Shown here: piece after piece, positions 46,438 through 54,510 of the stretch
Position numbering within the stretch: position 1 is the stretch's first letter
Layout: each line of letters opens with the position of its first letter
NCBI RefSeq assembly: GCF_025964975.1
Contig: NZ_JAOPXV010000139.1
Span: 1-54,510 of the forward strand
Length of the DNA: 54,510 nucleotides
Reading direction: 5' to 3'
Source: Nocardioides sp.
Lineage (GTDB): Bacteria; Actinomycetota; Actinomycetes; Propionibacteriales; Nocardioidaceae
Notes under the pieces: model-generated
Seen by the model: the letters and a program-made list of their open reading frames with translations, nothing else
The model's database searches: none
What the model was told of the DNA's origin: nothing
Translations under genes and position numbers: made by a program

Positions 46438-47583
46438 TCAAGGGCGTGATTCGCGGAAGGCCTTGTCGACGTCGGCGGTCGACAGCACTCCCAGGACAGA
46501 CCCGTCGTCCTCGATGAGGAGATATTGCTCGGCGGGACGCCGGCTGATCGCTGAGATCAGGTCCTCGCCCGCGATCGTCGCCGGGAGCGTGAGGCCCTCT
46601 TCGAGCGTCCGGGCAACCGTGCTGGTCGTGACCCATGGCCGGCGCTCCTGCGGGGTCGCCCGGACGGCTGACTCACTGACGATCCCGGTGGGGGTCCCGG
46701 CCGGGCTGACCGTCACGATGCTGCTGGCGTCCACCCCCTGGGCACGGCGCAGGGCCTCTGCCAACGGGGTGTCTCCGGGCACGGCGAGGGTACGGCGGGC
46801 CAGCGGCCGGGCCACGAGGAGCGGAATGCGACCACGCAGCCGTGCCTGCGACATGGCAGCGGTGGCCCCGGTCCACAGGAACAGGCCCAGCACGATCACG
46901 AGCAGGTAGTCGAACAGCGTGGCAGGCACGTCGAAGACCTCGCGCTGGATCATCGGCCAAGCCAGCACCAAGACGGCCGTCAGGCGCCCGCCCCAGCCTG
47001 CGACGACGGTGCCCAGGGTGGCGTTGCCGGAGGCCCCCCAGACCAGGGCCTTCAGCACGCGCCCACCATCCAGCGGTAGCCCGGGGACCAGGTTGAGCAC
47101 CCCGATCACCAGGTTGGCCCCGGCGAGGCCTTCGACCGCGACCCGGACCAGCCCTTCAGGGAGCAGGAACCAGAGTCCAACGGCCGCGGCTCCGACGGCG
47201 ATCGAGGTGAGCGGGCCGACGACCGCGATCCAGAACTCCTGCCGTGGCCGCCGCGCCGTGTCCTCGATCTCCGTCATGCCCCCGAGGAAGTGCAAGGTGA
47301 TCGAGTTGACCCGGAAGCCGAGACGCTGCGCCATGATCGCGTGCGACGCCTCGTGCAGCAGGATCGAGAGATAGAGCACGATCGCGAAGATGAGCCCGGC
47401 CACATACTTGAGGGGCCCCAGACCGGGTTGCACCTGCTCGATTCGCGGCTCGATGGCGAACGCGATCAACGCAGCGATGATGAACCACGAGCTGTTGACC
47501 AGCACGTCGATCCCGGCCACGGAGCCGATCCGGAGCGTCCCGGGAGGCCGGTTCGGGCCCGCGGGAGGCGTCTGCGTCACCAC
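46438..47583 (-). CDS. Site-2 protease family (M50) membrane metalloprotease with CBS pair
   Basis: 381 residues, GTG start. About six membrane segments with the zinc motif HEASH in LLHEASHAIMAQRLGF (about 76) and the second motif NLVPGLPLDGGRVLKALVW (about 164-182), where the aspartate is the third ligand. Residues about 250-375 form two CBS domains (ALRRAQGVDASSIVTVSPAG, EDGSVLGVLSTADV), which bind adenosine nucleotides. An intramembrane protease possibly regulated by energy charge. Substrate unknown. Confidence 0.9.
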   Translation of the reverse strand: MVTQTPPAGPNRPPGTLRIGSVAGIDVLVNSSWFIIAALIAFAIEPRIEQVQPGLGPLKYVAGLIFAIVLYLSILLHEASHAIMAQRLGFRVNSITLHFLGGMTEIEDTARRPRQEFWIAVVGPLTSIAVGAAAVGLWFLLPEGLVRVAVEGLAGANLVIGVLNLVPGLPLDGGRVLKALVWGASGNATLGTVVAGWGGRLTAVLVLAWPMIQREVFDVPATLFDYLLVIVLGLFLWTGATAAMSQARLRGRIPLLVARPLARRTLAVPGDTPLAEALRRAQGVDASSIVTVSPAGTPTGIVSESAVRATPQERRPWVTTSTVARTLEEGLTLPATIAGEDLISAISRRPAEQYLLIEDDGSVLGVLSTADVDKAFRESRP

Positions 47584-47644
47584 CAGAGCCTAGCCGGGAG
47601 GACGTCGCCCGCCCATGTCGGTGCAGCGTCCTAGGGTGGCCGTC

Positions 47645-48544
47645 ATGCCGAGCACGTCGCCCGCCGAAAGCGTCTCCACGCCCGTGGACGGCGTCGAGGT
47701 CCTCGGTGCGCTCTCGCCGAGCCGGGCAGCGGACTTCCTGACGTGCCCGTTGATGTATCGCTACCGCACTATCGACCGGCTCCCCGAGCAGCCCTCAGTC
47801 GACGCGGTGCGAGGCACGCTCGTGCACAAGGTCCTCGAGGACCTCTTCGACCTCCCAGCGACGGAGCGGACCTCCGACCGGGCGGCCGACCTGCTCGTGC
47901 CGTCGTGGGGCACGCTGCTCGACCAGGCCCCCGAGCTCGCCGAGATGTTCGGCGGCGAGGGCCCTGACGTCGCCTCCTGGCTGACCAGCTGCCGGGAGGT
48001 GCTGACGCGCTACTTCACCCTGGAGGACCCGGCCCGCCTGGAGCCCGCCGAGCGCGAGCTCTACGTCGAGGCGCTCCTGAGCAGCAAGCTCCTGCTGCGC
48101 GGCTTCGTGGACCGCCTCGACATCGCGGCCGACGGCCGCATCCGGGTGGTGGACTACAAGACCGGGCGCAGTCCCGGCCCCGAGTTCGAGGCCAAGGCGC
48201 TGTTCCAGATGAGGTTCTACGCCCTGGTCATCTGGCGCACCCGCGGCGTCGTCCCGGCGATGCTGCAGCTCGTCTATCTCGGCAACGGGGAGCTCCTCCG
48301 CTACGAGCCCGACGAGGCCGACCTGCTCGCCACCGAGCGGAAGGTCGAGGCGATCTGGTGCGCCGTCTCGGAGTGCAAGGAGTCGGGCGACTGGCGCCCT
48401 CGCAGGTCACGCCTCTGCTCCTGGTGCTCCTTCCAGAAGCACTGCCCGGAGTTCGGCGGCACGATCCTGCCGCTCCCCGCGCGACTCCCGGTGCCCGACC
48501 CGGCAGGCGACCTCGACACCGACGAAGGCCTCACGGCGCCATGA
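47645..48544 (+). CDS. RecB-like PD-(D/E)XK nuclease with Fe-S cluster motif
   Basis: 299 residues from ATG 47645; an in-frame ATG at 47615 is possible. N-terminal cysteine in FLTCPLMYRYRTIDRLPE, the HxxLE motif in GTLVHKVLEDLFD (about residue 55), the nuclease core RIRVVDYKTGRSPG (Asp..Lys, about 172-185) and the C-terminal CSWCSFQKHCPEF, giving the four-cysteine Fe-S arrangement of AddB/Cas4-type nucleases. No helicase domain. The same gene lies near trmI in mycobacteria (Rv2119). Likely DNA repair. Confidence 0.9.
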   Translation: MPSTSPAESVSTPVDGVEVLGALSPSRAADFLTCPLMYRYRTIDRLPEQPSVDAVRGTLVHKVLEDLFDLPATERTSDRAADLLVPSWGTLLDQAPELAEMFGGEGPDVASWLTSCREVLTRYFTLEDPARLEPAERELYVEALLSSKLLLRGFVDRLDIAADGRIRVVDYKTGRSPGPEFEAKALFQMRFYALVIWRTRGVVPAMLQLVYLGNGELLRYEPDEADLLATERKVEAIWCAVSECKESGDWRPRRSRLCSWCSFQKHCPEFGGTILPLPARLPVPDPAGDLDTDEGLTAP

Positions 48545-48560
48545 CGAGATGACGGCGATT

Positions 48561-48581
48561 CGGTGCCACCCGGTGGCACCG
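48561..48581. terminator. Hairpin between convergent RecB-like and HAD genes
   Basis: CGGTGCCAC, loop CCG, GTGGCACCG: a 9-base perfect stem and a 3-base loop, centrally in the 47-base gap. Suits a bidirectional terminator. Confidence 0.7.
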
Positions 48582-48591
48582 GAACACCGAG

Positions 48592-49296
48592 TCACGGCAG
48601 CTGGAGGTGCGCCAGCTCGGCGGTCGTCATACCGAGCAGGGTGTCGCGGAAGACGCGGCGCTCCCCCTCGAGGATCGGCACGTGGTGGGGCACGCACAGC
48701 ACCAGACAGCCGGCGGCCACGCCCGACTTCGCGCCGGTGTTGGAGTCCTCGATCGCGACACAGTCCTCAGGGGCGACCCCGAGCGCTGCCGCCGCGGTGA
48801 GGTAGGGCTCGGGGTGCGGCTTGCCGAACTCGACTCGGTCACCCGTGACGATGGTCCCGAAGCTGTCAGCGGGGAGGTGCCCCAGGATCGGCTCGACGAA
48901 CCGTTGCCACGACATCGTCACGAGGGCGCAGGGCACGTCGTTGGCACGGAGGTCGGCCAGCAGCTCGAGGGCCCCCGGACGCCACGGCACGGACTGCTGG
49001 ACGCGCTCGACGACACCGTCGAGCAGCTCGTCGACGATCTGCTGCGGGGTGCGGTCGATGTTCATGTGCACCCGGATGTAGTTGCCCGACTCGAGCAGGT
49101 CGTTTCCGACGAGGTTGAGTGCGTGCTCCTCCGACCACGTGCCGCCGTACTTCTCCGCCATCGCGTACTCGGTCTCGATCCAGTACGGCTCGGTGTCGAC
49201 GAGGGTCCCGTCCATGTCCCACAGGACGGCCTTCGGCCACCTCGCATCAACATCACGGCGCTGACCTGCGAAAAACCCAGAATCGGCGGTACCCAC
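48592..49296 (-). CDS. HAD family hydrolase (phosphatase/phosphoglucomutase-like)
   Basis: 234 residues from GTG 49296, with GGAGG five bases upstream. Motif I VLWDMDGTLVDTEPYW (about 24-39), motif II ALVTMSWQRF (about 119), motif III lysine GKPHPEPYL, motif IV VAIEDSNTGAKSG. A cap domain lies between motifs I and II. It dephosphorylates a small sugar- or nucleotide-phosphate. Ordinary chromosomal gene at the edge of the accessory region. Confidence 0.88.
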   Translation of the reverse strand: MGTADSGFFAGQRRDVDARWPKAVLWDMDGTLVDTEPYWIETEYAMAEKYGGTWSEEHALNLVGNDLLESGNYIRVHMNIDRTPQQIVDELLDGVVERVQQSVPWRPGALELLADLRANDVPCALVTMSWQRFVEPILGHLPADSFGTIVTGDRVEFGKPHPEPYLTAAAALGVAPEDCVAIEDSNTGAKSGVAAGCLVLCVPHHVPILEGERRVFRDTLLGMTTAELAHLQLP

Positions 49297-49443
49297 GATG
49301 CCCTCCAAAGCGCTTCATGCGACGTCCCATGCGACGAACCACCCTAGATCGGCACCCTCCCGCATAGCGGAGCACCCCGCAAACCACACAACTTCTAGGT
49401 GCGCGGTGACCGTTGGCACGACTCAGGCGCACGTAGTACCGAC

Positions 49444-49710
49444 ATGACCAACCACACCATCGCCACCCCCATCACCACGTGGGCCGACCTGCGCTCCAGC
49501 GACCGCGAGGTCCTGAATCGGACCGAGGTCGCCACCCTGCTCGCCGTCGACCCACGCACCGTCGACCACGCCATCGAGGACGGCACCCTCCCAAGCATCC
49601 GGCTCGGTCGCCGGGTCCTTATCCCCGCCGCGCGTTCCTTGCGGTTCTCGGACTCACCGGACGCGAGGTCGCACGCCCCGGTGATCATTCCCCCCGGATG
49701 GGAACGCGTC
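49444..49710 (+). pseudogene. Excisionase-like (MerR-type helix-turn-helix) gene with frameshift
   Basis: ATG 49444 encodes MTNHTIATPITTWADLRSSD followed by a short DNA-binding domain, LNRTEVATLLAVDPRTVDHA and GTLPSIRLGRRVLIP (the binding wing). About 49625 the frame shifts: the continuing family sequence (RRAFLAVLGLTGREV) is in another frame. This is the excisionase type that precedes integrases of actinobacterial integrative elements; it is followed directly by an integrase remnant. Confidence 0.65.
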
Positions 49711-50343
49711 ATGAGCCACACCAGCAGGCCCACATCGCGTCGACGACCCGCCCGGACCGGGGCTCCGGATCCATCACGTCGTACCAGACCAAGACGGGCA
49801 CCCGCTGGCGCTTCGAATTGGCGCTGCCCGTCGACTCCTCGGGTCCACGCGCCGAGGCGCGCAAAAGGACCCGGGGGACTTCGCCAGCTACGAGGAAGCC
49901 GACACCGAGCTCACCTTGCTTCGAGCCGACCTCATCCGCGGCGTGTCTCCCCGCCGACCGGGCGCCGACACTTGGCAGGCCTACGCCCAACGCTGGCTGG
50001 ACGGATACGCCGGGTCCAACGGCACCCGCGTCTACATCCAACGCGTCATCAACGCGATGGCGCCCTACATCGGAGCCGTCCCCCTCGTCGAGATCCGCGC
50101 CACCGACCTAGCGGCTGCCTACCGCGACCTGGAGAACGGAACCCGACAAGCGCCGTCAACCAAACGAGCCGGCACAGGCCTCGCCACCTCGACGGTCGTC
50201 CGCTAGCCCAACTGGGTCAACACCATCTTTCTGGCGGCGCTGGACGAAGCGATCGTCGCCAGGATCTCGTGAACCCGAAACACGCCGGGCAACCTCGGGC
50301 CAGACAGCGAAGCCCCCTTGATCGTGCAGCAGTCCGACGGTGA
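49711..50343 (+). pseudogene. Site-specific tyrosine integrase remnant
   Basis: Pieces in three frames: SITSYQTKTGTRWRFELALP (about 49767-49830), then after a shift near 49870 DFASYEEADTELTLLRADL and RGVSPRRPGADTWQAYAQRW, VYIQRVINAMAPYIGAVPLV (SAM-like arm and core-binding domain). A TAG stops this frame at 50204, after which WVNTIFLAALDEAIVARI follows before another stop. No catalytic R-HxxR-Y domain remains. It is the inactive relic of an integrative element. Confidence 0.65.
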
Positions 50344-50458
50344 CCGCGAGCTCGACACCGACGCGACCAAGGTCGAGGAGGCCGACGACAGTCTCGATCA
50401 AGGTCCCGATGCCAACCCCGACGAGCCCGGTCACCAGGACGCGGACGAGTCCGAGTAG
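50324..50458 (+). other. Short acidic open frame in an otherwise gene-free gap, doubtful
   Basis: Between the integrase remnant and the acidic membrane gene an open frame from GTG 50324 to TAG 50458 encodes about 44 very acidic residues (DSLDQGPDANPDEPGHQDAD near its end). It is in frame with the integrase remnant. No ribosome site is visible and it may be a degraded tail. Nothing else is seen from 50344 to 50596. Confidence 0.2.
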
Positions 50459-50596
50459 TCAACGCATCCCCCGGCCGGGTCGCCGCAATGCTGCCACTCG
50501 GCGCGCGCCCCTGGGACGTCCCCAGCGGTCGGGATTGCCGCTTGCGGGATCCGTGGCTCGGTCCCATGCCACGAGAGCCGCCCCGTGCGTCACGTG

Positions 50597-51385
50597 CTAC
50601 TCGTCCGACACCTCCAACTCCTCAAAGCCCTCCGAACCACCCGAGCCCTCCGAACCGGAACTCTCCTCCAAACCGTCCGCCTCCTCCAAACCGTCCGCCT
50701 CCTCCGAATCAGCGGAGTCGTCGGAGCCGCTGGCCGACCCGTTTGGCCCCTCATCATTGCCGGACCCCGAGTCGTCCGGCTCCTCCGGATCGGATTCGTC
50801 GTCATGACGGGCATCTCGCGACTCCGAGGGCCGGTCTTTCGAACCTTCCTCGTCGTCGTCGACGTCGACGTCGTGGCCGGGGTGCGATTGTCCGGTGCCT
50901 GGCTCCCTCGTTTCATGTGCCGGTGCCGGTGCCGGCGAAACGTCAGGTTCATCTCGGTCGGCTGGGACGCCAGCGTCATCCGTCGTGACTTCTTGCGGTG
51001 CCTGACCCGGCTGCTCCGTCGGCTCAGGCGTGCGCGCCCTCATCGACACCTCGAATGGAGTGAGGTCGGAGACCACTCGATTGAACGTCGCTTGGGCCGC
51101 AGCCGGCAGCGCGCCTGCGATGCCAAGGCCGCCCACGAGGGCCGCAACGCAGCCAACCGCTACTGCCATCCGCCGCGGTCTCCGGCTGCATGTCTTCTGC
51201 GATGTCGGGGGGCCACCTCGTGCGATGAACGCGGCGAGCTCCGCGGACGCGACCGGCGGGATGTCGGTTGTAGCCTCTTCGTAGGCCAGGAGGGCATCGG
51301 CCAGTCGCCGAAGGTCCGGACGGTCGACTGATGCTACGCCCGACAGCAGGGACTCAACGTCCTCGTCTGTGAGGAACATGCTCAT
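50597..51385 (-). CDS. Acidic one-pass membrane protein coupled to the ECF sigma factor, possible anti-sigma
   Basis: 262 residues. ATG 51385 (MSMFLTDEDVESLLSGVASV) starts one base after the sigma stop, with GAAGG from the sigma end as ribosome site. Residues 1-70 are a cytoplasmic helical domain (RPDLRRLADALLAYEEATTD), 75-95 a membrane helix (MAVAVGCVAALVGGLGIAG), and the remaining 165 are an external, extremely acidic Ser/Asp/Glu tail with ADGLEE repeats (an 18-base tandem repeat at 50664-50699). Position and topology resemble anti-sigma factors, though no zinc HxxxCxxC motif is present. Confidence 0.72.
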   Translation of the reverse strand: MSMFLTDEDVESLLSGVASVDRPDLRRLADALLAYEEATTDIPPVASAELAAFIARGGPPTSQKTCSRRPRRMAVAVGCVAALVGGLGIAGALPAAAQATFNRVVSDLTPFEVSMRARTPEPTEQPGQAPQEVTTDDAGVPADRDEPDVSPAPAPAHETREPGTGQSHPGHDVDVDDDEEGSKDRPSESRDARHDDESDPEEPDDSGSGNDEGPNGSASGSDDSADSEEADGLEEADGLEESSGSEGSGGSEGFEELEVSDE

Positions 51386-51386
51386 C

Positions 51387-51986
51387 TCACCTTCCTTCGA
51401 TCTGGGGAGCAATGGGGGCACGGCCCGACGGCTCGAGCTTTCGACGCAGACTCTCGAGGCCCCGACGCTGCAGGGCTTTCACCGCGCCGGGAGACTTGTG
51501 AAGGACCGCGGCGATCTGGTCGACGGTGAGGTCGCCGAGGATGCGGAGTTCGAGAACGTCCCGCTGGTCCGGCGCTAGCCCGCGGAGCAAAGCCGCGGCC
51601 TCGTGGGTGCCGTGCACCTGAAGAGCCGCCTGCTCGGCACTGATCGCTGATCGATGGTCGGTTTCCGCGCTCCACGGAAGCTCGATCGGGCGGCGTCCCC
51701 GGCGTCGGAACTCGTCGACCAACCTGCGCTTCGCGATCGTGAAGACGAGGCCACGGAACTCCCGTTCTCCGCCGACAAAACTCGGCAGCGCCCGGAAAGC
51801 GGCCAAGAACACCTCACTTGTGAGGTCGTCAGGTTCGCGCGAGCCGCGTGACCGGACGAAGCCGCCGACCGAGGGCGAGAGTCGACGCCAAATCTCCGCA
51901 TACGCTTCTGGGCTGCCTGACCGTGCCCGAAAGAGCACATCATTCAGTGGTACGTCCCGGTCCACGACCTCAGTATCCTCGGACAA
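51387..51986 (-). CDS. ECF-type RNA polymerase sigma factor
   Basis: 199 residues from TTG 51986, supported by AGGAGA 7-8 bases upstream. Sigma region 2 (PEAYAEIWRRLSPSVGGFVR, DDLTSEVFLAAFRALPSFVG, FTIAKRRLVDEFRRRGRRP, about 25-98) and region 4 (LAPDQRDVLELRILGDLTVD, QIAAVLHKSPGAVKALQRRG, about 133-178). It is co-translated with the acidic membrane protein and has the TSP3-repeat gene 94 bases upstream. Targets unknown; the TSP3 gene is an obvious candidate. Confidence 0.88.
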   Translation of the reverse strand: MSEDTEVVDRDVPLNDVLFRARSGSPEAYAEIWRRLSPSVGGFVRSRGSREPDDLTSEVFLAAFRALPSFVGGEREFRGLVFTIAKRRLVDEFRRRGRRPIELPWSAETDHRSAISAEQAALQVHGTHEAAALLRGLAPDQRDVLELRILGDLTVDQIAAVLHKSPGAVKALQRRGLESLRRKLEPSGRAPIAPQIEGR

Positions 51987-52080
51987 CGCGCGATCTCCTG
52001 TGAACCGAATGACGTCCCCCGGACCGGATCCCCCAGCGCGGCCCCGCCGGTGGCGCGGCCGCGTGCAGGCGAAGTTGTGG

Positions 52081-52953
52081 TCAGCTCGCGCGGACCAGTT
52101 CGATCTCCTCCAACGTGGCGCCGTCGTCCATGCCGATCTCGGCCACCTCAGCGCCCGGCACCAGGTCCGCTGCGGAACCGTCTTCGTCGTTCGAACCGGA
52201 GCCCGAAGTGTCGAACTCGATCTCGGTCTCCTCGGTCACGACCAGACTGAGGTGTGCCTCAGAGGCGAGTGTGTTGATCACGAGAGCGCCGGTTCCTGCA
52301 TCAAAGCTGATGATGGTACCCATCAGGTCGCTGTCGTCCTCACCGTGCTCGGCTTCACAATTGTCCTCGACGCTGTCGTCCTCGTCCTCGTTCTGCTCGC
52401 CGTCGTGGTCGCCGTCCTCGTCGCCGTCCTCGATGCCGTCGTCGTCGGAGTCGGAGTCGCGAGCACCTGAATGCTGCTCGTTCTCGTCCTCGTCGTCGAC
52501 CCCATCTTCGTCGCGGTCATCGTCATCGGTGAGGCACGTCTCCAGGGAGTCGTCCTCGTCCTCGTTGTCGAAGCCGTCGCCGTCAGCGTCCTCATCGCCG
52601 TCACGCGTTCCGTCGTTGTCGGTGTCGCGCACGTGCGGGTCGGTTGATCGGGACCCATCCTTGACCTCGTCGCCGTCGTCCGCGCCGTCATTATCGCTGT
52701 CCTCGTCGACGGGGTCGAGATCGAGGCGGTACTCGGTGAGGTTGCGCAAACCGTCGTGGTCCTTGTCGCGGCCGGCGTCAGCACGGGTCGGGTTCAACCC
52801 ATGGCGCGTCTCCCACCGGCTGGGCATTCCGTCGCCGTCGCTAGCTCCGGCCGCAGCAACCGCCGACGCGAGGATTCCTGGACCTCCCAAAGCCAGAACC
52901 GCCCCGGTGGCGAGTGCAACAAGCCGTACCCGGCGAGTGGACTGCAGTGACAT
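52081..52953 (-). CDS. Secreted protein with thrombospondin type 3-like calcium-binding repeats
   Basis: 290 residues from ATG 52953, GGAAGG seven bases upstream. Signal peptide MSLQSTRRVRLVALATGAVL to about residue 35. Residues about 40-195 are DxDxDGxxDxxE repeats (GDGMPSRWETRHGLNPTRAD, DKDHDGLRNLTEYRLDLDP, DSDNDGADDGDEVKDGS, DTDNDGTRDGDEDADGDGF, DSDSDDDGIEDGDEDGDHDG) typical of calcium-binding TSP3 repeats. The last 75 residues (LMGTIISFDAGTGALVINTL) form a DUF5666-like strand-rich domain. No sorting signal is seen. Probably extracellular. Confidence 0.82.
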   Translation of the reverse strand: MSLQSTRRVRLVALATGAVLALGGPGILASAVAAAGASDGDGMPSRWETRHGLNPTRADAGRDKDHDGLRNLTEYRLDLDPVDEDSDNDGADDGDEVKDGSRSTDPHVRDTDNDGTRDGDEDADGDGFDNEDEDDSLETCLTDDDDRDEDGVDDEDENEQHSGARDSDSDDDGIEDGDEDGDHDGEQNEDEDDSVEDNCEAEHGEDDSDLMGTIISFDAGTGALVINTLASEAHLSLVVTEETEIEFDTSGSGSNDEDGSAADLVPGAEVAEIGMDDGATLEEIELVRAS

Positions 52954-53127
52954 GTGATGCCTTCCGTTGGATGAGCGCCGCACGCTTCCCGCCCGGCACA
53001 GGTGAACATCGCCCGGCCACCGTCTAGGGGTACGCCCACTTTCGATTGAGGCTACGAACTCAATATCTACTCACTACGTCACGCCACGAACGCCCCACGA
53101 ATCCAGTCGGTCGCACGGTTGCACACC
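52954..53127. other. Intergenic region upstream of the TSP3 gene
   Basis: About 175 bases containing the TSP3 gene promoter side and an AT-richer stretch around 53040-53080. No gene recognised. Confidence 0.4.
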
Positions 53128-53327
53128 GTGAACCGTCGACGTCGTCGCATCTTCCCCGACCCCACATCAGTCATCCGGTTCGTCGGGGCAGTCCTCTCCG
53201 AGCAACACGACGAATGGGCCGGAGGGCGCCGCTACTCGGACTCGACGTCTTCGCCCGATCACGGGCGGTCGACATCACCACCGACGAGGAGGTGAACCAA
53301 GCAGTCCTCCAAGCCCTCACGGCCTGA
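53128..53327 (+). pseudogene. IS256/Mutator-type transposase C-terminal remnant with frameshift
   Basis: From 53128 the frame encodes [20 protein letters not shown] and [16 protein letters not shown], the C-terminus of Mutator-family transposases. About 53230 it shifts and finishes [19 protein letters not shown] to TGA at 53325-53327. The catalytic part is absent. TACACCACGTCACCGGACGT at about 53354 resembles the end of such insertion sequences. Remainder of 53328-53586 shows nothing else. Confidence 0.65.
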
Positions 53328-53586
53328 CCCGCCAACGACGAGGGTCACGGCGTACACCACGTCACCGGACGTGACCCACTGATGCGGTTCCCGGATCGCC
53401 CGGAGCTGAGGGGGGTCACGAGATGACCGCTCGCCGTCTCGCCGTGAAGTCGCTTCGCGCGTACCCCATTGTAGGGCAATCCGTCTGCACAACGCCGCCC
53501 CTCCTGAGAGCGGTGTCAATTTGATCCAAACGTCGGCGTGACTGCGGCTCCGACTCGAAGAAGAATCTCACGGAGGCGAGGGGCAC

Positions 53587-54510
53587 ATGAACATCTCGAA
53601 GAGCGACCTGACAAGGGTCACGCAGGGCGGAAGGAAACTTCTTGCTGCTGCGTCCGCATTGCTGTTGTGGCTGGCGTTGCTCGCACCTGCGTTGCTCACC
53701 GCCCCGGCGCATGCTGCGCCACCCGGGCAAGGATTCAAACTTAACGCATCCGACTTGAGATTTATCCTCAGGCAGATCCGGTACGCCGAGAACAACGCGA
53801 CCCGCGAGAACGCCGCTGGGGTGCCGACGGCAGGCCTGCCGCTGTTCGGCAGCCAGCGTGACACGGCAACGAACGAGTTCCTACAGATCAGTAGCCCGCT
53901 TCTGCCGTACGGACTGCGCACCGTCGACGGCTCCGACAACAACGGGATCGGCGGCCAGAGCCACTTCGGCGCCGCGAGCCTGCCCTTCCCCCGGTTCGCA
54001 GCGGCGCAGTGGAGGGACGCGGAGGTGCCGGGGGTCTTCGGTCCTCCCGGTGCGCCGGCGACCTCGTACGGCCAGCGCGGTGGAGTCGTGGTCGACTCCG
54101 AGCCGCGGGTGATCAGCAACCTCATCGTCGACCAGACCGCGACCAACCCGGCAGCCATCGCGGCCGCTGGTCGGCCGCACCGGGCCCTCAACTCCGACCC
54201 GACCGCAGTCCCGTGCACCACGGACCCCTCGGGCGCCACTCCCGGCGTCCCGGAGGGCTGTGTGCCGTCGCACGACACGCTGTTCATCCCCAACGTCACC
54301 ACCGACGTGGGGCTTTCACCGCCGTACAACTCCTGGTTCACCCTGTTCGGGCAGTTCTTCGACCACGGGGTCGACCTGACCGTCAAGAGCGGTGGCAGCG
54401 TGTTCGTCCCGCTACAGGCCGACGACCCGCTCATCGCCGGACCCGACCACGTGTTGCTCGATGACCCCGCCACCGACCCGGACGAGGCGGCCGACAACCT
54501 GGCCCCCAAC
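53587..54510 (+). CDS. Secreted animal-type haem peroxidase family protein, 3' end beyond window
   Basis: 308 residues visible, open to the window edge. ATG 53587 (MNISKSDLTRVTQGGRKLLA) is preceded by GAGGCGAGGGG. Signal peptide with hydrophobic core ASALLLWLALLAPALLTAPA and AHA cleavage site at about residue 43. The mature start has LRFILRQIRYAENNA. FTLFGQFFDHGVDLTVKSG (about residues 257-275) holds the conserved histidine of peroxidase-cyclooxygenase proteins. Other identifiable pieces: EPRVISNLIVDQT, NVTTDVGLSPPYNSWF. Family members oxidise halides or phenols with peroxide; the C-terminal domains are unseen. Confidence 0.85.
   Translation, partial: MNISKSDLTRVTQGGRKLLAAASALLLWLALLAPALLTAPAHAAPPGQGFKLNASDLRFILRQIRYAENNATRENAAGVPTAGLPLFGSQRDTATNEFLQISSPLLPYGLRTVDGSDNNGIGGQSHFGAASLPFPRFAAAQWRDAEVPGVFGPPGAPATSYGQRGGVVVDSEPRVISNLIVDQTATNPAAIAAAGRPHRALNSDPTAVPCTTDPSGATPGVPEGCVPSHDTLFIPNVTTDVGLSPPYNSWFTLFGQFFDHGVDLTVKSGGSVFVPLQADDPLIAGPDHVLLDDPATDPDEAADNLAPN

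Noticed and set aside
50664..50699. Tandem 18-base repeat, CRISPR-like at a glance
   Set aside because: Only two adjacent units with no spacers; it encodes the ADGLEE repeat of the acidic protein.
52329..52760. Low-complexity GTC/GTCGTC-rich stretch as a DNA repeat
   Set aside because: Explained by Asp/Glu codons of the TSP3 repeats.

Overview
The window is high-GC DNA with dense, often ATGA/GTGA-overlapping genes, frequent GTG starts and a complete Pup-proteasome locus plus RbpA, Ppm1/Lnt and PafBC. This is the signature of an actinobacterium. Gene content (lysine aminomutase operon, AbiEi-like nuclease-fold gene, XRE-MurA) suggests a Nocardioidaceae-type genome; that family assignment is inference. 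Most long reading frames antisense to the genes listed are GC-rich shadows and are left out.

Layout. 1-1441: 5' part of a UvrA-like ABC protein, with a strange in-frame 237-base internal repeat at the window edge. 1539-10611: accessory metabolism and transport (AzlCD exporter, LLM flavin monooxygenase, a frameshifted Asp-box lipoprotein, BenE transporter, HIT-like protein, NAD(P)-binding protein, a small Cys-rich protein, PhoD-like phosphatase, zinc alcohol dehydrogenase). 10685-15229: an XRE-MurA fusion behind a perfect palindrome, then GNAT, glycerophosphodiesterase and MFS genes. 15279-18643: rbpA behind a good SigR-type promoter, and fxsA-ppm1-lnt, an arrangement also found around rbpA in Mycobacterium.

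19062-24465: a lysine-degradation locus. kamA (lysine 2,3-aminomutase) diverges from a fully overlapping kdd-kamD-kamE-kal operon. kamD carries an in-frame TAG about three quarters of the way through, and kce is not in the window. 24480-25681: a single gene with an AbiEi-like head and a nuclease-like tail, enclosed by about 83-base inverted repeats (about 82% identical), each containing hairpins. It looks like a compact mobile cassette and is the most unusual structure here. An Lrp/AsnC regulator follows.

26196-48544: the conserved actinobacterial block, with the same gene families in nearly the same order as M. tuberculosis Rv2090-Rv2119: 5'-3' exonuclease, helY, diacylglycerol kinase, tatC, tatA, pafC, pafB, FKBP lipoprotein, pafA, (Rieske oxidoreductase), prcA, prcB, pup, dop, (methyltransferase pseudogene), tiny membrane peptide, membrane protein, arc, trmI, site-2 protease and RecB-like nuclease. 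Pup is activated by Dop, ligated by PafA, and pupylated proteins are unfolded by ARC into PrcAB; PafBC is the linked DNA-damage regulator.

48592-54510: HAD hydrolase, then an accessory zone: decayed excisionase and integrase, an ECF sigma factor coupled to an acidic one-pass membrane protein, a thrombospondin type 3 repeat secreted protein, an IS256-type transposase remnant, and the 5' part of a secreted animal-type haem peroxidase running off the end. No rRNA, complete tRNA or CRISPR array was recognised.
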